NCBI GenBank assembly: GCA_902785825.1
Contig: CACZZZ010000005.1
Coordinates: 81,858-145,857, forward strand
Reading direction: 5' to 3'
DNA: 64,000 nt
Source of the DNA: an uncultured Bacteroidia bacterium
Lineage (GTDB): Bacteria; Bacteroidota; Bacteroidia; Bacteroidales; UBA932
Made by a program: the position numbers and the translations under genes. This document shows positions 9,111 through 17,838 of this stretch, one piece after another (within the stretch, counting starts at the first letter, position 1; each line of letters begins with the position of its first letter). The notes under the pieces were generated by a model that was not told the DNA's origin, did not search any database, and saw only the letters and a list, made by a program, of their open reading frames with translations.

Positions 9111-9938
9111 TCACTTGGTTCCGTCGAGGATGCCGCGGAGATAGCCGACTGACTCGGCCACGCCGGGATGGGGGTTATCCCCGTTCTTCTCGAACTCGAT
9201 GGAAAGGACGCCCTTGTAGCCGACCTTGCGGAGAGCCTTGACGATGGGGCGGAAGTCTATGACTCCCCTGCCCATCTCCCAGGTCTGTCCGGCTTTTGAG
9301 GGAGCGGTCTCGTCCTTGATGTGGACATCATAGATCCACTTGTGGTATTTCTTGACAATCTTGGCGATGTCTTCCCCGCTACGCACCGAGTGGCCCATGT
9401 CCAGGCAGCAGCCGACGCCAAGGGAAGGATCCTTGACAAGCTCCATGATCTTGTAGATGCTCGGGAAAGCGGCCCCGTCCGGTCCGTGGGTGTGGATGGC
9501 GACCTTGATGCCGGTCTCGGCGACTTTGGCGATCACATAATCGATCAGCTCATAATCTGGCACTCCGATGAACATCTTTATCCCGTAGCGCTCCGTGTAG
9601 GCGAAAGCGCGGTCAACCTCTTCCTTAGATCCCATATAAATAGGTCCGAGGATATATCCATCAACCCCGTAAGAGGCGCATTTGGCCTTGAAATCGTCCA
9701 TCTGCTCTTTGGTTGAGTCAAGAGGAAGCCACCAGTCCTTGATCGACAAGTATTTGACATCCATGCTCTGAAGCATGGCGAGGGTCTCGTCAATGGAGAA
9801 GTTGCGGTAGCTGAAGCCAGCGACACCGATTTTCATATCGGCGGAGCCGTGAGGGCCTTCGATGATCTGGGCGCCCGAGGGCACGAGAAAAAGCAGCGAC
9901 ATGACAAATGCCGCCAAACTTGATAGAATATGCTTCAT
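9111..9938 (-). CDS. Exported sugar phosphate isomerase/epimerase-like TIM-barrel protein
   Basis: 275 residues with a signal peptide (MKHILSSLAAFVMSLLFLVPSGAQ) followed by a xylose-isomerase-like TIM barrel (AP_endonuc_2 family). Metal-ligand-type motifs are visible: AIHTHGPDG, GCCLDMGHSVRSGED, YDVHIKDET and LSIEFEKN supply the usual Glu/Asp/His ring. Related exported proteins in Bacteroidota are found with Gfo/Idh/MocA oxidoreductases, and some act on 3-keto-glycosides as lyases, hydratases or isomerases. The reaction here is unknown. It is the first gene of the minus-strand PUL operon. A second, different member of the family is at 59053-59922. Confidence 0.8.
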   Translation of the reverse strand: MKHILSSLAAFVMSLLFLVPSGAQIIEGPHGSADMKIGVAGFSYRNFSIDETLAMLQSMDVKYLSIKDWWLPLDSTKEQMDDFKAKCASYGVDGYILGPIYMGSKEEVDRAFAYTERYGIKMFIGVPDYELIDYVIAKVAETGIKVAIHTHGPDGAAFPSIYKIMELVKDPSLGVGCCLDMGHSVRSGEDIAKIVKKYHKWIYDVHIKDETAPSKAGQTWEMGRGVIDFRPIVKALRKVGYKGVLSIEFEKNGDNPHPGVAESVGYLRGILDGTK

Positions 9939-10051
9939 TCTAATAATGTTATGTGGTTGACTTATTCAAATTCGCCACAAGATAGGATAAATTTCTGAAT
10001 ATTTCGTTAAATTTGTGAGGATACCAAACATTAACCCACAGACACGGCACT
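9939..10051. promoter_or_regulatory. Divergent intergenic region between the small PUL and ettA
   Basis: 113 AT-rich bases between two divergent start codons. On the plus strand TAAATTTG at 10008-10015 fits the -7 element TAnnTTTG for ettA, but no TTTG is seen at the right distance. On the minus strand TATCTTGT is a weak -7 candidate for the PUL operon. Confidence 0.4.
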
Positions 10052-11728
10052 ATGGCTGACGAGACCATAATATTCTCAATGTGCGGGGTCGGAAAGACCC
10101 TCCCGAACAATAATAAAGTCATTCTCAAGGACATATACCTCTCCTTTTTCTATGGAGCCAAGATCGGCATCATCGGTCTGAACGGTTCCGGAAAATCTAC
10201 CCTGCTGAAGATTATAGCGGGGGTTGAGAAATCCTACAAGGGCGAGGTCGTCTGGGCTCCTGGATATTCAGTGGGCTATCTGGAGCAGGAACCTCAGATG
10301 GATCCTTCCAAAACCGTCCTTGAGGTAGTCCAGGAAGGGGTTCAGGAGGTTATTGACGCTCTCAACGAGTACAATGAGATCTCCATGAAGTTCATGGAGC
10401 CGATGGATGACGACCAGATGAACAAGCTGATCGAGCGTCAGGGTGAGCTTTCCGAGACTATCGACCATCTCGGCGGATGGGAGATCGATGCCAAACTCGA
10501 GAGAGCCATGGATGCCCTGAACTGTCCTCCCCCTGAGGCTCTGGTGTCCACGCTGTCAGGTGGAGAGCGCAGAAGGGTGGCCCTTTGCCGCCTCCTTCTC
10601 CAGCAGCCCGACGTGCTTCTGCTGGACGAGCCCACAAACCACTTGGACGCTGAGAGCATCCAGTGGCTGGAGGCTCACCTGAGGCAGTACAAAGGCACAG
10701 TCATCGCCGTGACGCACGACCGTTATTTCCTGGACAATGTCGCCGGATGGATCCTCGAGTTGGACAGGGGCGAGGGCATCCCGTGGAAGGGGAACTACAG
10801 CTCATGGCTGGACCAGAAGACAAAGAGACTCGCTCTCGAGGAGAAACAGGAGAGCCGCCGCCGGAAGACCCTGGAGCACGAGTTGGAATGGGTCAGGATG
10901 GCTCCCAAGGCCCGTCAGGCCAAGCAGAAAGCCAGGCTCGGGGCGTACGAGAAGCTGGCAGCCGCCGACACCAAGGAGAAGGAACAGAATCTGGAAATAT
11001 ATATTCCGAACGGTCCCAGGCTCGGGAATAAAGTCATCGTATTCAATGATGTGACAAAGTCTTTCGGGGACAAGGTACTGTTCGAGCATCTGAGCTTTGC
11101 GCTCCCCCCTGCCGGGATCGTGGGTGTCATAGGTCCCAACGGAGCGGGTAAGACAACTCTGTTCAGGCTCATCATGGGCATCGAGCAACCGGACGCCGGC
11201 TCCATAGATATCGGCGAGACGGTCAAGATATCCTACGTCGATCAGCAGCACAAGAGCATCGACCCGGACAAGACGGTCTATGAGACGATCGCCGGGAATT
11301 CCGAGTGGGTACGCCTGGGCGGCAGGGACATCAACGCCAGGGCCTGGGTCTCGCGGTTCAATTTCACCGGGGCTGACCAGGAGAAACTTTGCGGGGTACT
11401 GTCCGGCGGCGAGAGAAACCGGCTGCATCTCGCTTTGACGTTAAAGGATGAAGGTAATGTCCTGCTGCTTGACGAGCCGACCAATGACGTGGATGTCAAT
11501 ACGATACGGGCGCTTGAAGATGGCCTTGAGAATTTCGCCGGCTGCGCCGTGGTCGTTAGCCATGACCGTTGGTTTCTGGATAGGATCGCCACGCACATCC
11601 TCGCTTTCGAGGGAGACGGGAAGGTTGTGTTCTTCGACGGGAACTACTCCGAGTACGAGGAGAACAAGAAGGCCAGGCTCGGCAACACTGAGCCGAAGCG
11701 ATTCAAGTACAAGAAGTTGATGGATTAA
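10052..11728 (+). CDS. ettA: ABC-F ATPase, energy-dependent translational throttle protein EttA
   Basis: 558 residues, the usual EttA length, with two ABC ATPase domains and no membrane segments. First domain: Walker A GLNGSGKST, signature LSGGERRRVALC, Walker B VLLLDEPTNHLD. The linker region (residues about 255-320) is rich in charged residues (RRRKTLEHELEWVRMAPKARQ), as in EttA. Second domain: GPNGAGKTT, LSGGERNRLHLA, LLLDEPTNDVD. EttA binds the ribosomal E site and gates the first elongation step according to the ATP/ADP ratio. The start at 10052 gives the expected short N-terminus. The next gene begins 4 bp after the stop, so the two are probably co-translated. Confidence 0.95.
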   Translation: MADETIIFSMCGVGKTLPNNNKVILKDIYLSFFYGAKIGIIGLNGSGKSTLLKIIAGVEKSYKGEVVWAPGYSVGYLEQEPQMDPSKTVLEVVQEGVQEVIDALNEYNEISMKFMEPMDDDQMNKLIERQGELSETIDHLGGWEIDAKLERAMDALNCPPPEALVSTLSGGERRRVALCRLLLQQPDVLLLDEPTNHLDAESIQWLEAHLRQYKGTVIAVTHDRYFLDNVAGWILELDRGEGIPWKGNYSSWLDQKTKRLALEEKQESRRRKTLEHELEWVRMAPKARQAKQKARLGAYEKLAAADTKEKEQNLEIYIPNGPRLGNKVIVFNDVTKSFGDKVLFEHLSFALPPAGIVGVIGPNGAGKTTLFRLIMGIEQPDAGSIDIGETVKISYVDQQHKSIDPDKTVYETIAGNSEWVRLGGRDINARAWVSRFNFTGADQEKLCGVLSGGERNRLHLALTLKDEGNVLLLDEPTNDVDVNTIRALEDGLENFAGCAVVVSHDRWFLDRIATHILAFEGDGKVVFFDGNYSEYEENKKARLGNTEPKRFKYKKLMD

Positions 11729-11732
11729 AGAT

Positions 11733-12812
11733 ATGGAACAGATCATCGAGCCGGTGGATCTCGCCTTGATCAAGGCGGAACTTACCCCAGACAAAAAAAT
11801 TGGTGACACCAACAAAGGTGGCAACGAGCTGTATGTCGTGACGGGGAAGGACTCCCCCAACACCCTCATGGAGATAGGCCGACTGCGGGAGGTGTCCTAC
11901 AGGGAGGCCGGGGCAAGCTCCGGCAAATCAGCCGACCTGGACGAGTATGACACCATGGAAGTACCTTACAGCCAGCTGATTGTGTGGGATCCGGACGCAC
12001 AGGCCATCATTGGCGGCTACCGTTATATTCTCGGCACGGATGTCTCCCTCAAGGAAGACGGCCAGCCGAACATCACCTCTTCGCACCTGTATCGTTTCTC
12101 CGACACCTTCATCAAGGATTACCTGCCGCATGTGATGGAGCTCGGCCGTTCCTTCGTGGCTCCTGATTATCAGAGTTCCAAGGCCGGGGCGAAGTCGGTG
12201 TTCACAATGGACAACCTCTGGGACGGGATAGCCTCGGTGATTCTCAACCACCCCGGAACCTTATACTTCCTCGGGAAGATGACCATCTACCCCTCCTACG
12301 ACAGGACAGCCAGAAACCTTATAATACATTTCCTGAAAAAGCATTTCAGGGATCCGGAAGGCCTTGTGCGTCCGAAGAAGGAGATCAAGGTGACGGACAA
12401 TCCCAAGCTGATGGACCTTATCCTTTCCGAGAATGATGTCAGGAAGGATTACAGGCTGCTTAAAGACGCGGTACGGAAGCTCGGCACGAATATCCCCCCG
12501 CTGGTCAACTCGTACATCAACACTTCCTCAAGCATGAAGATGCTGGGGTCCTGCGTCAACGACGAGCTCGGGGACGCGATCGAGACGGGGATCATGATCG
12601 GATTCGACGACATGTATGCCGACAAGAAGGAGCGCCACATCGAGACGTTCGTCATCAACCAGCTTAAGACCCTGCGCAAGCGTTTCCCGAACGCCTCGCA
12701 GTCGGCGGAGGCGAAGTTCAGGGCACACATCGAAAAGAACCGCCTCAAGTCGCTCTCGAAGTTCCAGAAGAAGATCTCCAAGGAACAGTCTCCTGATGTT
12801 GAATTCTTATAA
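11733..12812 (+). CDS. GNAT-type N-acyltransferase, OlsB/GlsB-like (amino-acid lipid synthesis)
   Basis: 359 residues without a signal peptide. The central part, GRLREVSYREAG, YSQLIVWDPDAQAIIGGYRY and VMELGRSFVAPDYQSSKAG, is the pattern of the OlsB/hemolysin-like branch of the GNAT superfamily, which N-acylates ornithine or, in Bacteroides (GlsB), glycine with 3-hydroxy fatty acids to make aminolipids. The partner O-acyltransferase (GlsA, PlsC-like), often adjacent in Bacteroides, is not here. The gene sits 4 bp after ettA and 22 bp before upp. The family call is good; glycine as the acceptor is inference from Bacteroides biology. The C-terminus (residues about 290-359) is lysine-rich and helical. 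Confidence 0.72.
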   Translation: MEQIIEPVDLALIKAELTPDKKIGDTNKGGNELYVVTGKDSPNTLMEIGRLREVSYREAGASSGKSADLDEYDTMEVPYSQLIVWDPDAQAIIGGYRYILGTDVSLKEDGQPNITSSHLYRFSDTFIKDYLPHVMELGRSFVAPDYQSSKAGAKSVFTMDNLWDGIASVILNHPGTLYFLGKMTIYPSYDRTARNLIIHFLKKHFRDPEGLVRPKKEIKVTDNPKLMDLILSENDVRKDYRLLKDAVRKLGTNIPPLVNSYINTSSSMKMLGSCVNDELGDAIETGIMIGFDDMYADKKERHIETFVINQLKTLRKRFPNASQSAEAKFRAHIEKNRLKSLSKFQKKISKEQSPDVEFL

Positions 12813-12834
12813 TCAATTAATAATCACTTAAATC

Positions 12835-13464
12835 ATGAGCTTACTGCATGTAATCAACCACCCGATGGTCCAGCACAAGCTGACCATCATGAGAGACAAG
12901 AAAACCGGTCCAAAGGACTTCAGGGAACTTCTGAACGAGATCTCCTTGCTTATGGGTTACGAGGTCACAAGGGACATTCCGCTGGAGGATGTGGAGATCG
13001 AGACTCCTATCTGCAAGATGACGGCGAAGGAGGTCTCCGGTCGCAAACTGGCGATTGTGCCGATCCTGAGGGCAGGCCTCGGCATGGTCGAGGGGCTGCA
13101 GTCTTTGGTCCCGGTGGCCAAGGTGGGGCATATCGGCCTGTACCGCGACGAGACCACGCACACTCCTGTGGTGTATTACTGCAAGCTTCCTGAGGACATC
13201 CAGGATCGTCTTGTGATTGTCACTGACCCGATGCTCGCGACCGGAGGCAGCGCCTGCGACGCGATCTCCATGCTCAAGGAAAGAGGTTGCACGAATATCC
13301 GTCTCATGTGCCTTGTGAGTGTGCCGGAGGGTATCAAGAAAGTTCAGAGCGAGCATCCTGACGTGGACATCTACACCGCGGCGGTGGACGACTGTCTCAA
13401 CGACAACGCCTACATCGTCCCCGGCCTCGGTGACGCCGGTGACCGCATCTTCGGCACGAAGTAA
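12835..13464 (+). CDS. upp: Uracil phosphoribosyltransferase
   Basis: 209 residues, full length for the family. It has the PRPP-binding loop [12 protein letters not shown], the conserved [13 protein letters not shown], and the C-terminal uracil-binding stretch [15 protein letters not shown]. The enzyme makes UMP from uracil and PRPP in pyrimidine salvage. It is the last gene of the plus-strand run beginning at ettA. Its stop codon is directly followed by an inverted-repeat element (13466-13629), so the 3' end of the mRNA would fold into a long stem. Confidence 0.96.
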   Translation: MSLLHVINHPMVQHKLTIMRDKKTGPKDFRELLNEISLLMGYEVTRDIPLEDVEIETPICKMTAKEVSGRKLAIVPILRAGLGMVEGLQSLVPVAKVGHIGLYRDETTHTPVVYYCKLPEDIQDRLVIVTDPMLATGGSACDAISMLKERGCTNIRLMCLVSVPEGIKKVQSEHPDVDIYTAAVDDCLNDNAYIVPGLGDAGDRIFGTK

Positions 13465-13465
13465 T

Positions 13466-13629
13466 GTGACGAGGTGTCATCCCCTGTCGGAACTCCGTTC
13501 GCTTCGCTCACTCCGGCCCCTCCCAACGCCATCAGCGTCCTCGCTTCGCTCAGACTTGCTGTCGTCGGGCCCCTCCCCCTGCCCCTGTCCGGGGGTGGAC
13601 AGGTCCTCCAGAGGATGACACCTCGTCAC
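13466..13629. repeat. Inverted-repeat element 1 (MITE/REP-like) after upp
   Basis: A 164-bp non-coding unit bounded by a perfect 17-bp terminal inverted repeat (GTGACGAGGTGTCATCC at 13466-13482; its complement at 13613-13629). Inside are two copies of a TCGCTTCGCTCA-type motif, each followed by a GGCCCCTCCC-like stretch, and a small hairpin CCTGTCC/GGACAGG (13584-13603). No reading frame is convincing. The form is that of a REP-like or miniature inverted-repeat element. Confidence 0.7.
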
Positions 13630-13644
13630 TGAACCCAATCGGTC

Positions 13645-13811
13645 GATGGCGTCCCCGAAGGGGGCCTAGGAGAATGGACGTAGCGAGCGAAGGTCAGGCC
13701 GGCCAGAGGCGAGCGTCTGTCTGAGGGCCGTCAGGCCCGAGTTAGCGAGCGGCCGAGCATGGCCGATGCGAGTAGTCTAGTCGACGTGGTACCCCGGAGG
13801 GGAGCGCCATC
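13645..13811. repeat. Inverted-repeat element 2, adjacent to element 1
   Basis: A second non-coding unit of about 167 bp. Its left end (GATGGCGTCCCC, 13645-13656) is mirrored at the right end (GGGGAGCGCCATC, 13799-13811) with one extra base. Internal short palindromes (CCCCGAAGGGG, GGGCCGTCAGGCCC) would give several hairpins. Together with element 1 it fills most of the 382-bp gap before the GH2 gene. I see no promoter-like motif except the AT-richer last 35 bp. Confidence 0.6.
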
Positions 13812-13846
13812 GGACGAGAAACGAACAGTATAAGAAAGTGTTGAAT

Positions 13847-16504
13847 ATGATGAAGAGGGTTATAATAGCGGTCATCGCATTGGGGGCAAGCGTCATCTCT
13901 TGGGGACAGACTCTGGATTCGAGGCTGGGCCATGGCGGGGAATATTCCTGGAAGATGGCCAGGGCTGCGGAAACCGGGGCGACCGCCAGGGAGATGTCCG
14001 CCGCCGGGTTTGACGACTCGAAGTGGATGGAGGCCATAGTGCCTGGGACCGTGCTGACCTCCCTGGTGGAAAACGGGGTGTATCCGGAGCCATATTACGG
14101 AACCAACAACAAGATCTCCGAGCACAAGATCCCCGACATCATAGACACCGGCCGTGAATTCTGGACATATTGGTTCAGAACAGAGTTCGACACTCCGGAA
14201 GTAGCTGAAGGCGAAAGGCTTTGGCTCCATCCGCAAGGCATCAACTACCGGGCGGAATTCTGGCTTAACGGCCATTTGGTCAGCGAGATGGCCGGAATGT
14301 TCAATGACGACCTCATCGACATCACAGACTTCGCGGTCAAAGGTGGACGCAACGCGCTGGCCGTCCTGGTGAAGCCCGTGGATATTCCCGGAACCACTAT
14401 GCCCAAACCCTGGGGAGCACCCGGCGAGAACCGCAACGGCGGCGACGGCGACATCGGCTGGAACACCACTCAACTGATGACGGTCGGCTGGGACTTCTCC
14501 TACGACGACGGCATCCGGGACCGCAACACCGGCATCTGGAAATCTGTCGAGGTCTTTAAGACCGGCCCGGTACGGCTGGACTCCCCTTTCATAAGGAGTT
14601 CTTTCAAAGGTTCTGATCTGACTGAGGCCGCCCAGACCATCTCCGTCGGCCTAGTCAACCCGGCCAGCGGCTTCCAAAACAACCAGCCGGTCAAATGCGT
14701 GGTCGAAGGAGAGATCGAAGGGACCGGAATAAAGTTCTCAAAGGAAGTCTCCCTCATCCGGGGCGAGGAACCTGTTATCACCTTCAAGCCTGAGGAATAT
14801 CCCCAACTCATCATCAAAAACCCTCGCCTCTGGTGGCCCAAGAACAAAGGGGCGCAGGAGCTTTATAAGCTCAATATTACTGTCAAGGTGGACGGGAAAG
14901 TCTCCGACTCCAAAGAGGTCACCTTCGGCATCAGGGACGTGAAGGTCACCACCGACACTCCCGACGGATCGAAAGTGTTCATAGTCAACGGGAAACGCAT
15001 GTTCATCCGAGGCAGCAACTGGATTCCTGAAGCGATGCTCCGGACCGACGATGAGCGCATGCGGACCGAGATGGCCTACACCGACCAGTCCGGGATCAAT
15101 TTCCTGCGGCTGTGGGGAGGAGGAATCGCCGAGAGCGACCTTTTCTACCAGCTTTGCGACGAGTACGGGATCATGGTCTGGCAGGAGTTCTGGATGACTG
15201 GCGACACCCGCCACCCTCACGATAAGTCGATATATTTCAATAACGTGGCCTCGACCGTCAAGAGGATCCGGAACCATCCCTCGATCATCTTCTACGTAGC
15301 CTCCAACGAGAGCACAGAGACAAGCGGTACCCCTGAGTTGCTGGAATATCTCGACGGGACCCGCCCTTACCAGATGCAGTCAGAGTGCGACGGCATCCAC
15401 GACGGGAGCCCCTACAAGCAAGTCAATCCGATGCGCCACTACACCAACACAGCTTCCGACCGCGGCAGCCGGGTGGATGGTTTCAACCCTGAATATGGCG
15501 CCCCTACCCTGCCGGTCATTGAGTCGCTTCGGAAAATGATGCCTTCGGACAAACTCTGGCCAATTGATAAACCCACTTGGAACTACCTGGACGGCAACGG
15601 GTTCCACCTCATGACGACCCTTTATGACGACATGGTCCGCTGTTACGGGGAGCCTACCGGGATAGAAGACTACGCGCGGAAGGGGCAACTCGTCGGGGCA
15701 ATGAACTCGAAGAGCATCTGGGAGGTCTGGAACTACAACCGCCTGGACGATGGGGACCGTTTCTGCTCAGGTCTGCTGTTCTGGTACCACAACTGTCCCA
15801 ATGTGCAGGTCTGCGCCAGGATGTGGGACTACTACCTTGAGCCAACCGCATCACTCTACCACACGATGCATTCCCTGGAGCCGCTTCACGTCCAGTTTGA
15901 TTATCTGAAGAACACTGTCAGCGTGATCAACGACTCGCTGGAACCGGCCTCCGGACTCAAGTTGAAAGCCAGGTTATACGACCTTTCCAGCAAGCTGGTT
16001 AAGACCTGGGAGGCCTCGATAGACATTCCCGCCGAGAAGGCCATGGACGATGTCTTGACGCTTGACTTCCCCACTTCGATCTCAAAGGTCCATTTCATTG
16101 ATCTACAACTCTCCGACAAGTCCGGAAAAGTGGTCTCAGAGAATCTTTACTGGCGTTCCACGGATTCCTATGATGGGCCGCAGACCGTCACGGGCCCGTG
16201 CACTTCTGGTTTTGAATCGTTGCAGGATATGCCCAAGGCTTCCGTCAAAGTCATCAGGCGTAATCTCCCGGACGGAAGCGTCGAAGTCACTCTGCGAAAC
16301 ACCTCGTCCAAGATAGCGTTCTTCAACAGGTTGCAACTCCGCGATTCTTCCGGCGAACCTGTCCACGGCACCATGTATTCAGACAACTTCGTGAGCCTTC
16401 TCCCTAAGACCTCCAAGACGATCTTGATCAAGCCCGCGGCCAGCCACCATGGCGACCTCCAGGTTTTCTTCGAAGGATGGAACTCATCCCCAAAATCTTT
16501 CTAA
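13847..16504 (+). CDS. Secreted GH2 glycosidase, exo-beta-glucosaminidase/beta-mannosidase-like
   Basis: 885 residues from the ATG at 13847; an in-frame GTG nine bases upstream is less likely. The signal peptide is MMKRVIIAVIALGASVISWG. It has the full GH2 layout: sugar-binding jelly roll (residues about 40-200, WLHPQGINYRAEFWLNG), Ig-like domain (about 230-355), then the TIM barrel with FIRGSNWIPEAM and GINFLRLWGGGIAESD. The acid/base is the Glu of ASNESTE and the likely nucleophile the Glu of NPEYGAPTLP, the arrangement of exo-beta-D-glucosaminidases (CsxA type) and related mannosidase-like GH2 enzymes. C-terminal Ig-like domains follow. The substrate is not certain. It probably forms an operon with the flavoprotein gene 25 bp downstream. 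Confidence 0.85.
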   Translation: MMKRVIIAVIALGASVISWGQTLDSRLGHGGEYSWKMARAAETGATAREMSAAGFDDSKWMEAIVPGTVLTSLVENGVYPEPYYGTNNKISEHKIPDIIDTGREFWTYWFRTEFDTPEVAEGERLWLHPQGINYRAEFWLNGHLVSEMAGMFNDDLIDITDFAVKGGRNALAVLVKPVDIPGTTMPKPWGAPGENRNGGDGDIGWNTTQLMTVGWDFSYDDGIRDRNTGIWKSVEVFKTGPVRLDSPFIRSSFKGSDLTEAAQTISVGLVNPASGFQNNQPVKCVVEGEIEGTGIKFSKEVSLIRGEEPVITFKPEEYPQLIIKNPRLWWPKNKGAQELYKLNITVKVDGKVSDSKEVTFGIRDVKVTTDTPDGSKVFIVNGKRMFIRGSNWIPEAMLRTDDERMRTEMAYTDQSGINFLRLWGGGIAESDLFYQLCDEYGIMVWQEFWMTGDTRHPHDKSIYFNNVASTVKRIRNHPSIIFYVASNESTETSGTPELLEYLDGTRPYQMQSECDGIHDGSPYKQVNPMRHYTNTASDRGSRVDGFNPEYGAPTLPVIESLRKMMPSDKLWPIDKPTWNYLDGNGFHLMTTLYDDMVRCYGEPTGIEDYARKGQLVGAMNSKSIWEVWNYNRLDDGDRFCSGLLFWYHNCPNVQVCARMWDYYLEPTASLYHTMHSLEPLHVQFDYLKNTVSVINDSLEPASGLKLKARLYDLSSKLVKTWEASIDIPAEKAMDDVLTLDFPTSISKVHFIDLQLSDKSGKVVSENLYWRSTDSYDGPQTVTGPCTSGFESLQDMPKASVKVIRRNLPDGSVEVTLRNTSSKIAFFNRLQLRDSSGEPVHGTMYSDNFVSLLPKTSKTILIKPAASHHGDLQVFFEGWNSSPKSF

Positions 16505-16529
16505 TTTTATTAACCAATTATTCATTCAA

Positions 16530-17831
16530 ATGAAAAGAAGGGATTTCCTGAAGATTGGGTCGGCCGCGACGGGAGCGGCGCTTGTCGGTGGGGCTATTCC
16601 CGCCGCCGGAGCGGAGAAAACTAAGCTGTCAACAGACAATATCGCTGTCGAGGGTTACGTCAAGGAACCCGCGCGGAAGATTCCTGTGATAGCTTCATGC
16701 GACATCCTGGTCGCTGGAGCCGGTCCCGCCGGATTCGCTGCAGCGCTTGCCGCGGCAAGGGAAGGCGCAAGTGTCATATTACTGGAAATGAACAGTTTCC
16801 TTGGCGGCTTATGGACCGGAGGATCTGTTCTGCCCCTCAACTGCATGGAGGCTAAAACCGCCTCAGGTTGGAAGCAGGTGGTCTATGGGATCGCTGACGA
16901 GCTTGCGGTAGAGCTCAAGGAGATGGGAATGTCCTTCCAGCCCGGACGCTCCCCTGTCGTTGACCCGGAGGCCACGAAACACGCGATGCGACTGATGGTC
17001 AACGCGGCCGGGGTGAAAGTACTTTATTTCGCCCATGCTGTGAATATTGTAAAGTCCGGCGACCGGATCGACAGCGTGATCATTGAGAGCAAGAGCGGTC
17101 GGAGCGCCATAAAAGCCAAATATTTCGTGGATACCACCGGCGACGGTGACCTCTTCTACTGGGCCGGCGAGAGCTACCGCTTTGTCAAGCACCATATCGG
17201 TGCCATGTGGCGGGTCGGGAACCTCAAGGAGGACAATGCCCACGGCAGCATGACCCCGATAAAGGGCGTGGGTCTAATGCACACCAACGGGGAATATGAC
17301 CAGGATGGACTGGACATATTCAACATGTCTCGCTTGAATGATTCTTTGCGGCAATATATGTGGGACAAGACCCAGGAGCTAAGGTCCAAGAGGGGCTGCG
17401 AGGACGCCTTCCTGATGGAGACTCCACCTCTTCTCGGAGTCAGGGTCACAAGGGTGCTGGACAGCCTCCGCAATGTCTCGATGGCCGACGCTATCGGCAA
17501 AACGACCTATGAGGATGTCGTAGGAATCGCAGGGGTCGATATTGACGGAAATCTTGACGGGAAGAAATACAGTGTTTGGGAAAGGCCTGCCTGGCAGATT
17601 CCCCTGCGCTCTCTCCTTCCGAGAAAGACCCCGAACCTGGTCGTGGCCGGACGCTGCTTCGGTTACGAGGCAGACATCACTTATGATGCCCGTGAGATAG
17701 CTACCTGCCTCGTCACAGGTCAGGCTGCCGGTACGGCGGCTGCAAAAGCATTGAAAGACAGGGCTTCAGTCCAGAGCGTGGATCCCTCGGAAGTCCAATC
17801 CACCCTCCGGAAAGCAGGCGTCAGAATCTGA
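16530..17831 (+). CDS. Tat-exported FAD-dependent oxidoreductase
   Basis: 433 residues from the ATG at 16530 (MKRRDFLKIGSAATGAALVGG), chosen because it gives a clean twin-arginine signal and avoids overlap with the GH2 gene; an in-frame start exists at 16449. The FAD-binding Rossmann motif follows: ILVAGAGPAGFAAALAAARE with an acidic LLEMN strand end. YFVDTTGDGDLFYWAGE and the C-terminal LVVAGRCFGYEADITYDAR / ATCLVTGQAAGTAAA are typical of the FAD_oxidored (PF12831) family found in many PULs. Export through Tat means the protein folds with its flavin before crossing the inner membrane. The substrate is unknown; oxidation or reduction of a sugar released by the neighbouring GH2 is a reasonable guess. 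Confidence 0.85.
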   Translation: MKRRDFLKIGSAATGAALVGGAIPAAGAEKTKLSTDNIAVEGYVKEPARKIPVIASCDILVAGAGPAGFAAALAAAREGASVILLEMNSFLGGLWTGGSVLPLNCMEAKTASGWKQVVYGIADELAVELKEMGMSFQPGRSPVVDPEATKHAMRLMVNAAGVKVLYFAHAVNIVKSGDRIDSVIIESKSGRSAIKAKYFVDTTGDGDLFYWAGESYRFVKHHIGAMWRVGNLKEDNAHGSMTPIKGVGLMHTNGEYDQDGLDIFNMSRLNDSLRQYMWDKTQELRSKRGCEDAFLMETPPLLGVRVTRVLDSLRNVSMADAIGKTTYEDVVGIAGVDIDGNLDGKKYSVWERPAWQIPLRSLLPRKTPNLVVAGRCFGYEADITYDAREIATCLVTGQAAGTAAAKALKDRASVQSVDPSEVQSTLRKAGVRI

Positions 17832-17838
17832 TCAGTCG

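Noticed and set aside
13466..13811. CRISPR array or small structured riboswitch
   Set aside because: No regular direct repeats with spacers; the pattern is inverted-repeat units, and no riboswitch core is recognisable.
16449..16529. N-terminal extension of the FAD oxidoreductase starting at 16449
   Set aside because: It overlaps the GH2 coding end and would bury the twin-arginine signal 28 residues into the protein.
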